A program made the position numbers and the translations under genes. The notes beneath the pieces are model-generated. The model was not told the origin of the DNA and did no database searches. It saw only the letters and a list, made by a program, of their open reading frames with translations. Source: Macrocybe gigantea (taxonomy: Eukaryota > Basidiomycota > Agaricomycetes > Agaricales > Callistosporiaceae). From it: 64,000 nt of DNA. Every line of letters starts with the position of its first letter. Position 1 is the stretch's first letter. This document shows positions 1 to 12,169 of the stretch, piece after piece. The stretch spans positions 62,001-126,000 of the forward strand of contig SJRY01000246.1 in the NCBI GenBank assembly GCA_011319805.1. Reading direction: 5' to 3'.

Positions 1-3000
1 CGCAGCCCTAATGTCTCCACGCGAGTAGAAGGCCTTGATGAACATTTTATACAGCGGTCGTGCATGTCGCTCAAAGGAGATCGACGGGAGCAAGGAGGTC
101 CAGCCGAGGTGGTGCCCGGATGAGGAAGGCGGGGTCCCGAAGGGGACACCGTTGCGCTGTCGCCACCGCTGCGAGACGGGATAGCCGCTGTGGACCATGT
201 GATCGAATAATATCTTGACTTTCTCAGAGTCCACCATATCCTTCCATCGCAACATGGCTTTGAGGACGATGTTCACGGTCGTCCGGTCAGGCGAGAACCC
301 ATACTTCTCTTCCAGGAGGTTCTTTGTATAGAGGATCCGTCTAACCAGCCTCATGCTCCTCAGACCTCGATGCAACATGGGGCCATGCAAAATGGTGTTG
401 CATATAGCTGTCTGGACGGCTGGTTCAAGAGCGTCTGCAGCTCTTTCGAACACCTTCCTAGCATAGTAGAAGCGTCTACCACGCACGAGCAACGTGGCAG
501 CCAGCTTGACATCAGGCGCGTTTTTGGAGCTGCCAAGGGTATACAAGATCGGAGGTATCTTCCTGACAGAGATCCGCCGCGAATGAGAAGATATGGTCCG
601 AACAAGTGACTCTCGGATAGAAAGTCGTGACCTTCCTCGATCATCCACTCCGTCCCCATCCAGCAAGCGTGCGTATGCGATTGAATCCGTTCTATATAGC
701 CTCAGAACAAGTTTGCGTCGAAAATCGTACCATGCGCCAGCAGGTTTGCGAGGAATGAGGCGAAATAACCGAATCGCCAAGCGAGGTTGAAGGTTGTCCA
801 CGAGAAGGCGCATCATGCGTAGAAGAAACCTTGTCGTGAAGAATTTCGGTTCCCGGCGATGGATAGTCTCTATAACATGCAGTGCCTGTGATGGACTACC
901 CGACGAGACCATCACCAGGGAGAGATGCCTTAAGAGAGGCGAATGAAGCAGCTGCGGTGGCTTGACCGAATAGAGCACTGTGATGGTTCTCTCGATGGCC
1001 GCGAGCGCATCCGCGGAGATGACCTGACGTTGCTCCTTTTGAAGCACGCCGATAATCTTGATGAATAACTGCTCTAACTGAGCTCGAGAGAACTGCAAAT
1101 GATGAAGGAGGGACATAGACATCTCCCAATTCTCTGGGGATACCAAGGACATGGCTAAATTATAGACAGCTGCAACCGGCAACTCTACATCGTGTTTTGC
1201 GCAAAACTTGTATAGACCGAGCGCAGTGAGGAAGTTCTGGTCCTTTATATACGACTGCAAAAGTAGAGTCGCAATCGAGGGGAGTCGGGAGTTAAGCTCC
1301 AAAGACGTAAAAATGGCTGCCCAATGAGGACCGTCGCAACGAACCGCTGCTTGGATATAGTCAGCTATTAGGAGCCTGGCCCAATTCTCCATGGTAGGGT
1401 CGGCACCAGAGAACAAGTCATGCCGCTTGCAGAATTGAAGGCATTGTTCCAGCAAATCGGCATCGTATGAGCCGCTCGCCATTCTGATGAACGACGACAT
1501 CATCGTAGACGCAACCCGCCTATCGCAGTTGCGCAAGTCCTTCTCCATAGCTTGACTCCAAGCACGCCAGAGCGGATAGATGATGCCCTGAAAGCGGATG
1601 TCCATACCAAAGGACGTGGTCGGGAAGTTTTGCCACGTCTTCTCAAGCATGGCAGACACAAGCACGGCACCCCAATTTGCGGCGATGAGCTCCGATTGGG
1701 ACATGTTCTGCCGGATTGCCGCGATCATGGAGGGACGATGCAGTGCATATACCGCGAGAATATTTACAGCATGCCATCGCGTTTCCAAGGGTATCGAGGG
1801 CGAAAATAGAAGACGGGCTTCTGCCATTGCCCAGTTCCGGAGCCAGGCGCGCTGGGGTTTCGAGTCCTGGGATGGCAAGATCGCATTCCTGTAACCTTCA
1901 GCTAGCTGCACAACAGGATGCGAACTAGGATTGACATTGGTCGGCTCGGGAAAACGACGAGCAGAAGCCCTTTGGTCGCTTGAATGTAACCGCGAGGAAA
2001 GGCGCCGGAAGACCATGGAAACTACTGTCCCCTTAACTTCTGATGTCAGCTGATGGCCGTAACGCAACACTGCTAGCCAAAACATATTGATGAGGCGTGA
2101 ATCGGGCCGGGCATAGTGGCCAAGAACATCGCACAATCTGCAGATGATGCAGCCAACATCGTTGTCGTCCAGTGAAGTACTAGCGAATAGAGTTTTGAAG
2201 TACAACACAACGACATCGATATAGGGACTCTGTCGCCAGATATGGCTAAATTGGACATCAGCTTCCGCCAAAGCATCTATTCTCGACGCATCTACTTGCA
2301 GAGAAAGCCGTAAGATCGGACGCACAAGACCAAATCAAATTTTGAACTGACTAGGTGTCTTTCCGTCGTCATTCACATGCGTTGCGGCTCTTGCGCGCAA
2401 AAGACAGGCAAGCATGATCCAATAGCGGTCTGCCGCATGCAACTCGTGTCCCACTTGCGCCTTGTCATTGGCCACCGTCACAATAAGGTCCCAATACCGC
2501 GCATCCCGTAGATAATGGGCGTAATAAACGTAGGCTTCGTTCTCCCCAGGGCGGCGTCCTTTGAACACGTGCATCCCAGGCGTCGAAACATCGACGACAG
2601 AATCTGGATTCGCAAGCAGTATACGCGAACCGATGAGATTGATGAGTTCCGAGTGCTGTTCTGGCGTGAACAGACGCAGGAGCGCGCTCTGTCTAAAGTC
2701 CTCATAGTATGATGCCAATTCATCCAGAGTCAGCTCGCTAGTAGGGCGCGGAAAGAGTCCAGTCAAGGATGACTCCTGCGACTGCTGCGAATTGGCTTCA
2801 TTTCGCACAGGACATACGGTAGTATCTTTGTCTCTTGAGGCCGTCGTGATGTTGGATTGCGTATCCAGAACGCGATCCTTGGGTGTAGTGGAATACAGCT
2901 TGAGAGAACGGGTCACAACATGACGTCCTTCGGAATAGAAATATGAAGCAGCATTTCGTTGAACGACGAACCGACAGCTAGCATGGCTGGGGACAAACGT

Positions 3001-3103
3001 CCTCAGCGCAGTGACACGAGAACGAGAAAGGCACGTACAAGACGAATCTCTTGCCGAAGCCGTCCAGAAGAGGTTGGACGGTCAAATGGAAGCATCGCAA
3101 CAT
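1..3103 (-). CDS. Mitochondrial PPR-like (pentatricopeptide) protein, C-terminus off the left edge
   Basis: Three exons: 3103-3039, 2977-2352 and 2291 to the left edge. The two introns (61 and 60 nt) have GTACGT and GTCAGT donors and TAG acceptors, and phases fit exactly. The model gives 952 codons with no stop. The start ATG opens a Met-Leu-Arg-Cys-Phe segment rich in Arg and poor in acid, which looks like a mitochondrial presequence. The rest is helical and Leu/Arg-rich, with repeated helix pairs of PPR type, for example the PLYKMFIKAFYSRGDIRAA stretch at the left end. By family such proteins bind organellar RNA and help its processing or translation. I infer this from fold-like character only; no specific orthologue was recognised. 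It is transcribed divergently from the P0 gene across 475 bp. Confidence 0.72.
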
Positions 3104-3578
3104 TCCATGGCATGGAAGAAAGGAACACCTGCAGACCCAAGTTTCCGCCTTCTGACGACAAAGCCTTGACTGAAAGGAAATTTATGAGAGAGTAAGAGCA
3201 ATCGGCAAGTGCGGGAGCCGAAACGGAGGTGAAACTTCGGAAAGTGCCATCTAAACCTTAACCATGCAAACCTTATTCTGGATTCCCACAGTCAGGCCAA
3301 AACACAAAGTCAGGTCAAGGCATTCTTACTGCTTGCACAGAAACCACTCCGTGAAAAAATATCGCCTTGAAAAATCCATTGGCACCCTCAGGTCTGTCCC
3401 TTCGACATGCAGCACTTCGACCATTGTATCTTGACAAAGTCTGCGTGATCTAGAGGTCAATCGGGAGGCACATTTTTGTATCCAATAGCCGCGTATCGTT
3501 ACGTCCGTCCGTTCGACCTGGAACAGTTTGGATTAGACGCTCACAGATTGCCGGACAGGATCTTCATAGTCAAAAGAA
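3104..3578. promoter_or_regulatory. Divergent intergenic region between PPR and P0 genes
   Basis: No ORF here looks like a protein. The two flanking genes are transcribed outward from it, so it must contain both promoters and 5' leaders. The part next to P0 has pyrimidine patches. I cannot place a transcription start. Confidence 0.4.
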
Positions 3579-4684
3579 ATGGGTGCCAGTCGTGCTGACA
3601 AGGAACAATACTTTGTCAAGCTCAAGGAGCTTTTAAACAAGTACCGTAAGTCCTGCGCTTTCAAAAATTTCATTATCTGACACGGTGCCCTTTCAGCCTC
3701 CATCTTCATCGTCAATGTCGACAACGTCGGCTCTAACCAGATGCACCAAATCCGTGTCGCACTTCGTGGCAAGGGTGTCGTGCTGATGGGCAAGAACACC
3801 ATGGTCCGCCGTGCGCTCCGCTCCGTGCTCGCCGAGTACCCCCAATACGAGCGCCTGCTCCCGCACATCAAGGGCAACATCGGCTTCGTCTTCACGGAGG
3901 GCGATTTGAAGGAAGTGCGTGACACGATTGTCGCGAACAAGGTCAAGGCACCCGCTCGTGCCGGTGCGTTCGCGCCCAAGGACGTCGTCGTGCCTGCGGG
4001 CAACACCGGTATGGAACCCGGTAAGACGTCCTTCTTCCAGGCGCTCGGCATCCCGACCAAGATCGCGCGTGGAACTATCGAAATCGTGTCCGACATCAAG
4101 GTGGTCACCGCTGGCACGCGCGTAGGAACATCCGAAGCGACGTTGCTGAACATGCTTAACATCTCACCGTTCACGTACGGCATGACGGTCGTGCAGATTT
4201 ATGATCAGGGCAACACGTTCTCGCCGGAGGTGCTCGATGTAGACGAGTCCGAACTGATTGACAGATTTTTGGCTGGTGTCAAGACGATCGCTGCCATCTC
4301 ACTCGCTCTCAACTACCCAACGCTTGCCTCTGTCGCTCACTCGCTCGTCAACTCGTACAAGAACCTGTTGGCCATCTCCATTGCCACCGAGTACACGTTT
4401 GAAGGTGCCGAAAAGGTGATTTTTCTCAAGCTATTTTTGACTAGTGCACGTTTCTGAACATCTGCTATTCTAGGTCAAGGAATACCTGGCTAACCCAGAA
4501 GCATTCGCTGTTGCTGCTCCTGTTGCTGCCGCTCCTGCCGCTGCCGAGGCCCCCAAGGCCGAGGAGAAGGAAGAGGAGAAGGAGGAATCTGATGAGGACA
4601 TGGTGAGTTCATACCAACGTTTCCGTCATGTGTTTGCAACGGTAGCTGAGGCGTATTTCTCAGGGCTTCGGTCTCTTCGACTAG
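3579..4684 (+). CDS. RPP0: 60S acidic ribosomal protein P0
   Basis: Stalk base of the large ribosomal subunit; it binds 25S rRNA and anchors P1/P2 dimers, and so helps recruit elongation factors. Four exons: 3579-3645, 3697-4415, 4474-4602 and 4664-4684, giving 311 residues, the usual eukaryotic P0 length. The N-terminal L10 domain is clear ([10 protein letters not shown], then the [12 protein letters not shown] segment), followed by the middle insertion domain. An Ala-rich hinge leads to a highly charged tail ending SDEDMGFGLFD, the universal P-protein terminus. The last exon codes only six residues and the stop. The start lies 10 codons before the conserved YFVKLKELL stretch. Codon use is strongly biased to C-ending codons, as expected of a highly expressed gene. 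Confidence 0.97.
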
Positions 4685-5297
4685 AAGATGCCGGTCAGTA
4701 CTTCCGCGATGCCGCTTTTCTCGTAGTACATCCTGGCGTATATGTATTCTATTTCCCGAACAACATGATATTGCTGACGAGCAGATCGTGTGATGCGTGA
4801 TCTAGCCCGTCAACTGAGTCGCTCTCGAGTCGTGGAGCCGATGGGTGACCCCGAAGTGGCATATGTGTTGATCGATGGAAAGACGGAGAAAGGTCGGCTA
4901 AAGACGGAACCCCGGAGCATGCCAGCTGCCACGCGATGAGGTTCTCATGATTATTCCCGCCATGACGAAAGAAAAACGGTCAACGGTGTTATTAGCAGAA
5001 GGGAATTTGCATAGAATTTTTTCTTGTTTACGAGTCCACTTTGTATTGTGCATTTCATCCCAAGACATCATTCAACGCCTTCAAGTCTGTCATCAGACAG
5101 AAGGGAAACATCGGAAGTGCGTTCGGTGAGTATCGAACGTTCCTCATCTGTTCTTTCCACACGGGTCAGAATCACGATAATGATCTATGCCTTCCCAATC
5201 TGGACCTCGACAGCGAATTATTGCACAGAGCTGAGCGATAAAGGCCTCTGCGACCCCACATCCCATATAAAACCGCCGCAAGGCATCCCCGCGAGAG
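4685..5297 (+). other. Intergenic region, P0 3' end to TPS1 promoter
   Basis: About 600 bp with only short random frames. It holds the P0 3' UTR and the promoter and 5' leader of the trehalose-phosphate synthase gene. I see no RNA gene or repeat. Confidence 0.4.
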
Positions 5298-7125
5298 ATG
5301 AGCGCAGAACAGCCCTCGCCCGCATCGCCCCTCGAGAGCACGCATCCCGACATGGAGTTTGGGAGAGACGGCCACCTCATCGTCGTGTCGAACCGGCTCC
5401 CGGTCACGATCACGAAGGACAGCAGCGGGGAGTACCACTTCAAAATGTCGTCCGGCGGCCTCGTGTCTGCCCTAACTGGCTTCAAGAAGTATCTCAACTT
5501 TACGTGGATCGGATGGCCTGGGTTCGCGATACCCCCTAAGGACCGCGCGTACGTCGACAAGCGGCTCATGGAAGAGTACTCATGCCAGGCGGTGCATCTC
5601 GATGATGACGTCGCGGACCGGCACTACAACGGGTTCTCAAATTCAATCCTGTGGCCGCTGTTCCACTACCACCCGGGTGAGATGAATTTTGACGAGGAGA
5701 ACTGGCTCGCGTACCGCCAGGCGAACATGCGCTTCGCGGAAGTCGTCCGGCAGCAGATCACACCGGGCGCGATGGTATGGGTCCAAGATTACCATCTCAT
5801 GCTGCTTCCAATGCTCCTTCGCGGCCTCATCGACGGCCAATCCAACGCGGATGACTTTACGCGTCAGGAGCTAACCAAGATCACCGAGGGCATCGAGGGC
5901 GACCCCGCCAACGCCGACGCCGCGAGCATCCCTGGTATCCGCATTGGCTTCTTCCTCCACACGCCCTTCCCCAGTAGTGAAATCTACAGGTACGTCTGTG
6001 TGCTCATTTTCACCCATCGAACTCGCTGACGTCATTGCAGAATCCTCCCTGTCCGCCGCGAGATCCTTCTCGGCGTCCTTTACTGCGATTTGATTGGCTT
6101 CCATACTTATGACTATGCACGCCATTTCCTTTCTTCCTGCACACGCATTCTCGGTCTCCCCACCATGCCCAACGGTGTCGAGTTTGAGGGCCGCCTTGCA
6201 CACGTCGGCACCTTCCCCATCGGCATCGAGCCTTCCTCTTTCATCAACGTGAGTCCAAAGTCCCACGCATCCGTTCAGCAATTGTCTTGATTTTTTTTTT
6301 TCCACAGAACCTAAAAAAAGAATCGGTCCAGAACCGCATCGCGCAGCTTGAGCAGCGTTTTGGCGGTGTCAAGGTCATTGTCGGCGTCGACCGCCTCGAC
6401 TACATCAAGGGTGTCCCGCAGAAGCTGCATGCCCTCGAACTCTTCCTCACACAGCACCCGGAATGGATCGGAAAGGTCGTCCTTGTCCAACTCGCCGTTC
6501 CGTCGCGGCAGGACGTCGAGGAGTACCAGAACCTCCGCTCCACCGTCAACGAGCTCGTCGGGCGCATCAATGGCCGCTTTGGCACCGTCGAGTTTATGCC
6601 CATCCACTTTATGCACAAGAGCTTGCCCTTTGACGAACTCTGCGCACTCTATGCCGTTAGCGATGTCTGTCTCGTGTCCAGCACTCGCGACGGCATGAAC
6701 CTGGTGCGTGCTTCACCTTTCCATTCATGTCCAATCCGCTCTTAACATCTTTTTTTGCAGGTCTCGTACGAGTACATCGCGTGCCAGCAGCCCGACAGGG
6801 CGTGATGATCCTCTCCGAGTTCGCGGGCGCCGCGCAGTCGCTGAACGGCTCGATCGTCGTAAACCCATGGGACTCGCAGCAGGTCGCCGACGCGATCCAT
6901 GAAGCCGTCACTATGGACGCCGCTACGCGCGCAGAGAACCATCGCAAGCTGTTCAAGTACGTCAACAAGTACAGCGCGGCGTTCTGGGGCACCAGCTTTA
7001 TCCGCGAGATGGGCAAGATACAGACCCCTGGCGAGAAGGACATCGAGCCGCAACAACAACAGCAGCAGCTCAAGGCCGCCGCCGCCCCGGTTCAAGCAAA
7101 CGGCACTGCGGCCGTCGCCGTGTAA
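5298..7125 (+). CDS. TPS1: Trehalose-6-phosphate synthase (GT20), one apparent frameshift
   Basis: Makes trehalose-6-phosphate from UDP-glucose and glucose-6-phosphate, the first step of trehalose synthesis for stress tolerance and glycolytic control. Four exons: 5298-5989, 6041-6248, 6308-6703 and 6761-7125 (553 residues if the lost base is counted). Visible family motifs are SNRLPVTI with the sugar-phosphate Arg, WIGWPG, VWVQDYHLMLLP, GFHTYDYARHF, GVDRLDYIKG, the donor-site region ending SSTRDGMNL, and LSEFAGAAQSLNG. In exon 4 the frame changes after VSYEYIACQQ: the CCC at 6791-6793 is one base short of the frame that continues GVMILSEFAG. Exon 4 length (365) is also one short of the phase. 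The tail is Gln-rich then Ala-rich. I take the shift as a sequence error, not a dead gene. Confidence 0.93.
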
Positions 7126-7484
7126 TATTGGTGTATCCTCATTTCCGTGCCTTCCACCCGCTCCGCTTTCCTATAGGAACTTATTTATATCAGAACGCTG
7201 CCCTAGAAGGCGAGGCGACCGACTCAGCTGGAACTGCTGGTTTCCTGGGACGGCCGTTTGCTTTGGCTCTTTATTGACTGCCCCACTGTTCGCTTCTTTT
7301 TTGTACATACACAAACAGCTCTCCGGTCTTTATGAATTATGCATGCTTATAGAGGGTTAATTGTCATGTACTTTACACACACGAATGGAGCAAATGTATT
7401 CCTTGCAGGAGAATGACGACGTCGCATTTCATTAGGAATAACTTAGAACAAAATACAATACGCGAACGAATGAGTAGAGAATCA
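7126..7484. other. Convergent intergenic region TPS1 / DUF6699 gene
   Basis: About 360 bp between two converging genes. It holds both 3' UTRs and nothing else recognisable. Confidence 0.4.
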
Positions 7485-9600
7485 TTAACCTTTGTTAACG
7501 ACGGAGACCGTCTTGATCTCCCACATCCCATCCTTCCCCTTGGCCAATCCTGCAAAGATGACGTCCAGCCCAAGGAAATCCATCCTCACCGGACCCTTCG
7601 ATCTCGCAATGGCGTTCCCCCGCGTGCGACGATGATACGCCGTCAGGACCTCCTCCCTCGCCTCCGCGTCCATCTCATCATTGAACATGTCCTCGTTCCT
7701 GAGCGGACGCATGAGCGAGTCCGCGATCTGCGTGAGCACGTCCGCGATCGTGATCCCGTTCTCGTGCTTCGAGCAGATCCGCACATGCCACGGCAGCCGC
7801 GCGTGGTACAGCGCCATCGCGTGCGTAGGCGGTTCCGTCGCGAATTGCTTAAAGTCTAGCTGGTTCAACCGCCGCGGGACGGACAGAAAGAATATCTCGC
7901 CAAACTCGGGCTCAGTCCGCATGTCATAAGAGATGGGCACCGCGCCGTCGTTCCGGTACGCCAGATGCGCGTTCAGCTTGTACAGCTCAGTCGGGAGCTC
8001 CTTCTTGCTGCGACTGTCCTGCCTCCCGGGCGAGAATGCCTGCCGAACTTTGCCAAGCTGGTCCACGAACCCCAACCCCGCCTTGCCGCGATGTTTCTGC
8101 GCCTTTGAGAACGACACAAAGTCTCGCCGCCAGCTCTTGGGCCGCGGGACGATGTTGAAGAACCCGGGCGAACCGTCGAAACCGTCCGTGAGCGCGAACG
8201 TGCTCGGTCGGCTCGCCTTGTTGCGCAGCTTGACATGGTGCATCGTCGGGTTATACGGCGGGCGCCGGCGCATGGGTGTCTCGGTGACGTACTGAGCTCT
8301 GTTGTATTGCGGTTTCGGAAGCAGGTTCGGCTGCATAACTACTTGGGGAGTGGGGTGAGACGGAGTTCCGAGGTCGTCGCAATGGACATTGGGCGGTGCA
8401 GGAGGCGGCGGCGGCGGCACAGCATGCTGAGGCGAACCATGGTACGCTTCGTGCCGATGGAATGGCGCCACGTAATTCTGTATCGGTTGTCCAAAATGAC
8501 GGGCATCCTGGCACTCAGGAGTGTTCCATTGCGGTGCATGGTATATGTGGGCCTGAGTGTTTTCGTCCGCAGGACGGTGTGTTCGTCTTCGGTGTCTCGA
8601 GGAATGATGAACTCGCGCTTGCGCAGCATACGGAGTGCCGTGCTCGTCTCCTACATGATGAGTTCTCTGCCTCGAAGGACGGCGGGTCCGCGTCTGCGGG
8701 GCATCAGGGACGCCGGTGAAGGAGTAGCGTCGTCTGTGGGCCCACGGGTCTGCGCCAGCTTGGTCATAGCCATGAGCATGAGCATCCGCTGCAGGCCAAG
8801 GAGACACATGTGCCGAATCTGGCATGCCTGCAAAACCATTATGGTCATCGGCCCACGGATTCGCATTGTAAGGACTCGCTCCAGACGCGGGGTCTACATG
8901 TCCGTTCTCGTGTGCTGCATCTCGTCTCGCCCCAGCCGGCGTCGCCCAGTAAGGGTGATCCGGCGGCGGAGGAAACTCGGACGGTTGCTGTGCCCATGAG
9001 GGTGGCGTTCGCGAAGAGGGGGTGTGTGTGGCTTGATTACTCCAGTGCGGCTGATTAGCAAAGTGCGGTGTCCGTCCTGGCAGCGGTTGCTGGCCAGGGT
9101 GAGCATCGCTGGCATACGGGAAAGAGTACTGTGGATGTGGATAAGGCGTCCCTGGTGCTGGTGCACGATGGCCAGTCGCTCCAGAGAAGCTGTGTCGTCG
9201 GTGCAGTGGCGGAAGCTGAGTCTGAGGTTGGGAAGGCCGCGCCCAAGCTGGCGTAGGATATCCATACGCCCACGAGGGTCCAGGCGGCGCCGCGGAAGGA
9301 AAGGGTGGCGGTGGTTGATACTGCCGCTGATCCGGCCACTCTGGAGGTACTGGGGCCGTTGGTAGGGGCGCCTGCTGAGCAGGCTGCTCCGAAGGTCCTG
9401 GAGCTGGCGGACGAGAGTATGGAGAGCTACGGAGAATGATTTCCATTAGTAAAGGATCCCTCCGGACGCTAACCAACGAGCGCGACGTACTGGCTGAAAT
9501 ACGGATTTGGATACATGTACCAAGGATTGATCTGTCCGGTGACGAACTGGTGGCGGAATAGATGTTCGGCGAGCGTGGGTGGGGGTCGCTGCTGCTGCAT
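7485..9600 (-). CDS. Pro-rich protein with C-terminal DUF6699 domain
   Basis: Two exons: 9600-9491 and 9426-7485, split by a 64-nt intron with GTACGT donor, a perfect CTAAT branch site and a TAG acceptor. Together they give 683 residues. The first exon codes a short segment starting with three Gln and containing PWYMYPNPYF. The next 400 residues are low complexity, rich in Pro, His, Ala, Gln and Tyr, and surely disordered. The last 170 residues form a globular domain matching the basidiomycete DUF6699 pattern: LNAHLAYRN, ISYDMRTEP, MALYHARLPWHVRI and GITIADVLTQIADSLMRP. The function of DUF6699 is unknown. An internal ATG inside the intron (near 9446) is a decoy start, because exon 1 has its own ATG and correct phase. 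Confidence 0.8.
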
Positions 9601-9892
9601 CAGAGAGCTGATTCGCGCTTTATGACAGTCCAATTGGATTTGCTACTGTAGGACAAAGGAGCGACCTCCATTGTCGTTATATCGAGGTCCTATGTGGGCG
9701 CAAGGGGTACGCTCTTTTGTCCAGAGAGGACTAATGCAGGTGGATGGGTATGGAAACTGTTGAAGACCTATTATCATGGAAGTGTCAGTGGTTGCTGTCG
9801 TTATTGTAACTGAAGTAGAAGACGAGACAAAAACAGAACAAGCATAATTAGCACAGCCACAGTTAGTCGGTAAAAACCAAAAATAGAAAGCA

Positions 9893-9974
9893 GGGCCTTG
9901 CTGGGAATCGAACCCAGGCCACTTGCAATCGCTAACAGCCCAAAGCAAGTATCGTACCTCTAGACTACAAGGCC
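9893..9974 (-). tRNA. tRNA-Pro(TGG) with 11-nt intron
   Basis: Read on the minus strand the acceptor arms GGCCTTG and CAAGGCC pair perfectly and the T arm CTGGG-TTCGATT-CCCAG is canonical. The anticodon stem is CTTGC/GCAAG with loop TTTGGG, giving anticodon TGG. An 11-nt intron (CTGTTAGCGAT) sits after position 37, the standard nuclear site. A second copy with identical exons lies at 12279-12360. Confidence 0.93.
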
Positions 9975-10051
9975 TTATTTCTAGCCCCTTCCATTCAATA
10001 CAACAAGATGATCAATAATTTTGAGAATGGACAGTTTGCTACAACGCTGAT

Positions 10052-11259
10052 CTACGTAGTGGTAGTGGTGCGGAAAACAGAAATGTCATCAATGAACGAC
10101 CACGCTGGAGCACTTCCACCTCTAAACGCAAGCGTGTCATTTCCGATCGCAGTCAAAGGAGTAGTCTGGTAGTATTGCCAGGGACTGAAGCCCGGCGTGA
10201 GCGACAAAACAATCTCGTCGTTCCAGAGCACATCAAGGAACGCGGCAACCTCATCGGTCTCGTTCGCGAATCCGCTCCAGTGGAAGAACGACACGATGTA
10301 CGTCTTGCCAACGATGGTCGTGAGCGGATCAACCGGGGCCAGCGTGCCGTTAAACGCGTCAGCTCCGTTCACCTCTCCCAGAATGCCGGCAACATTGCCA
10401 GAGTGAGCGAGCGTCGCGTTGCGGATGACTGCAGCATCCACGCCTAGGCTCTCCGTGGAGCTCGTGCCCACCCAGGTCGCGGTCGTATCGGAGAAACATG
10501 TGGTGACGTTGGTGGGGCAAGTGAAGGACTCAAAGTCGCCGTCTGGAAGGACAGAAATGCGGCTGTAGCCGCGCGAGTCTTCAATTGTGATGTTTCCTTG
10601 CCCTGCATTGGTGGCGGTCGTTGCATCCGTCGGGATGTAATACTAAATGCCGAGATTATCAATCAGCGTGAACACAGGTACATCTCTGTCGCGGAGGACG
10701 TACAAAGCTGCAGGAGAACAAGACCGAAGTGCCATTGACAACGGTGTTGAACAGGTTGAAGAACTTGCAGGCACCGCCAACAGCATCAAAGTCGCGAGCA
10801 TTGCAAAGGTCCGCGCACTCCGTCGCATTGTATGTCGAAATGCCAACAAAACCCATGTACTGAACGAGGTTAAAAAAAAAAGTGAACCTGTGCTTCAACG
10901 GCGGAGCGCAAAGAGCAAACTTACCCCGGGAGCATCGTTGGCCGCGTTCACGGGGCCAAACACGAGCTCATATCCATCGGGGGTGACAGGATCAGGGATG
11001 GCGGCTGCGACTCTCTCGCTTTCTGCAGGAAGCGCGTCGGTGGCCTTGGGCGTGTGGTATCCTCCACCGACAGGAGCCTCTGTGATATCAAAGGCTTTTG
11101 GATCCACAAATGGTGCACCACCTGCTCCAGGCGAGGCAATCCGGATGGCTCCTGTGCATAGTTCATCAAGTCAGTCAAAAACGGTTTCTGGCACGGTAGT
11201 ATGGGGCACCGACCAGCAAGTGTCGCCATCAATACAGCAAATGACAAGACGCGCGACAT
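10052..11259 (-). CDS. Secreted protein with PAN/apple-like Cys region and jelly-roll domain
   Basis: Four exons: 11259-11214, 11151-10925, 10859-10704 and 10642-10052, giving 339 residues with all phases consistent. The start gives a signal peptide (MSRVLSFAVLMATLAG). A Pro-rich linker is followed by a region with YELVFGPVNAA, then a Cys-containing stretch (TECADLCNARDF, GGACKFFNLF, FSC) resembling PAN/apple-like parts of mushroom fruit-body-associated secreted proteins. The last 170 residues resemble a carbohydrate-binding jelly roll: GDFESF near its start, YIVSFFHWS, DVLWNDEIV, and WSFIDDISVF at the end. Many N-x-T/S sites suggest heavy glycosylation. I infer an extracellular or cell-wall role; no enzyme motif is visible. 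Confidence 0.78.
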
Positions 11260-12063
11260 CTCGTTTTTGAAGCTTACAGACCGGAGAGATGAAAAGCTGA
11301 GAAAGCTTCCCTGGCCATCCTAGCCCAAAGATGCGATGTCTTTTATATCTCAACGTCCAAAGTCTCCCGAGGTGCCGCAGAGCCGGCCGTGCGCTTCTTG
11401 ATCCTGCTTTCAGTCCAACGGCGTCGCTTCCTCCATCGAACAGTCATGGCCTGGCAGATGCGTTCCTGACGGATTCTATACGGCGCAGGTTTCTTCCACG
11501 TACCAAGGGCTTCCCGTACCTCTTCCCGAAGTTGGGTGAAGGCTAAACGCCCTACACGCTTCGCCGGCTCGTTCCTCCTTGCCAGCATCGGTAGACGTTG
11601 TACATAAGGAGAAACTCCCTCGGATTAATGAAATGGCAAAGAAGAGAGCGACGTGGACCGAAATGCAAATCTCTGGAGTTGCGGACTCGCAAAGGCGCAA
11701 AGGGGACTTGTCGCGGAGTGAGCATTGAATGCCGCCGTGGCACGATCTCCGTAGGCACGAACACTCTAAATTGTCAACCTTGAACAGTTGGGACCTGGCG
11801 TACGACGAATCTGTGGCGAAAATGATTTCCGTGGGGCGAAGAAACGATGATAGAAGCTAGAGACGAAATCAAAATCGGCCGGCTAGTGCTGCAGGGTACC
11901 TATTTTGACGGCTTGACACGCATGGCTAGTTGACACGGACATGATCCACGCTATGTCCATCCTATGGGGCGCCACGGAGGCATGGAAATTTTTATGAAGT
12001 GGATTTAAGACGACTTCTCGGCGAAGGCCAAGTGAAAATGGTTTGGAGTAAAAAATTAAAAAG
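11260..12063. other. Intergenic region upstream of the secreted-protein gene
   Basis: Promoter side of the 10052-11259 gene, about 800 bp. Short frames on both strands have no protein-like composition. No repeat or RNA gene is seen before the tRNA-Arg gene. Confidence 0.35.
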
Positions 12064-12169
12064 CGACAGGCCTGGGACTCGAACCCAGAATCTTTAGCTA
12101 CGACGCTCCTTCGCTGGACGAACCAACGGAAGACCGGAAACTAACGCGTTGCCATTACGCCAACCCACC
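12064..12169 (-). tRNA. tRNA-Arg(CCG) with 34-nt intron
   Basis: On the minus strand the D arm is GCGT-AATGGCAA-ACGC-like, the T arm is CTGGG-TTCGAGT-CCCAG, and the anticodon stem is TTAGT/GCTAA. The loop TTCCGG gives anticodon CCG, which reads the Arg codon CGG. A 34-nt intron follows position 37. The acceptor stem GGTGGGT/GCCTGTC pairs throughout but with four G-U pairs, so a scan should confirm the ends. Confidence 0.82.

Noticed and set aside
8235..8999. 254-codon plus-strand open frame
   Set aside because: Antisense shadow of the low-complexity part of the DUF6699 gene; composition is Arg/Ser/Val from reading GC-rich codons backwards.
9446..9476. Start of the DUF6699 gene at the ATG near 9446 or the GTG at 9476
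   Set aside because: Both lie in an intron with a perfect CTAAT branch site; an upstream exon with its own ATG at 9600 joins in phase.
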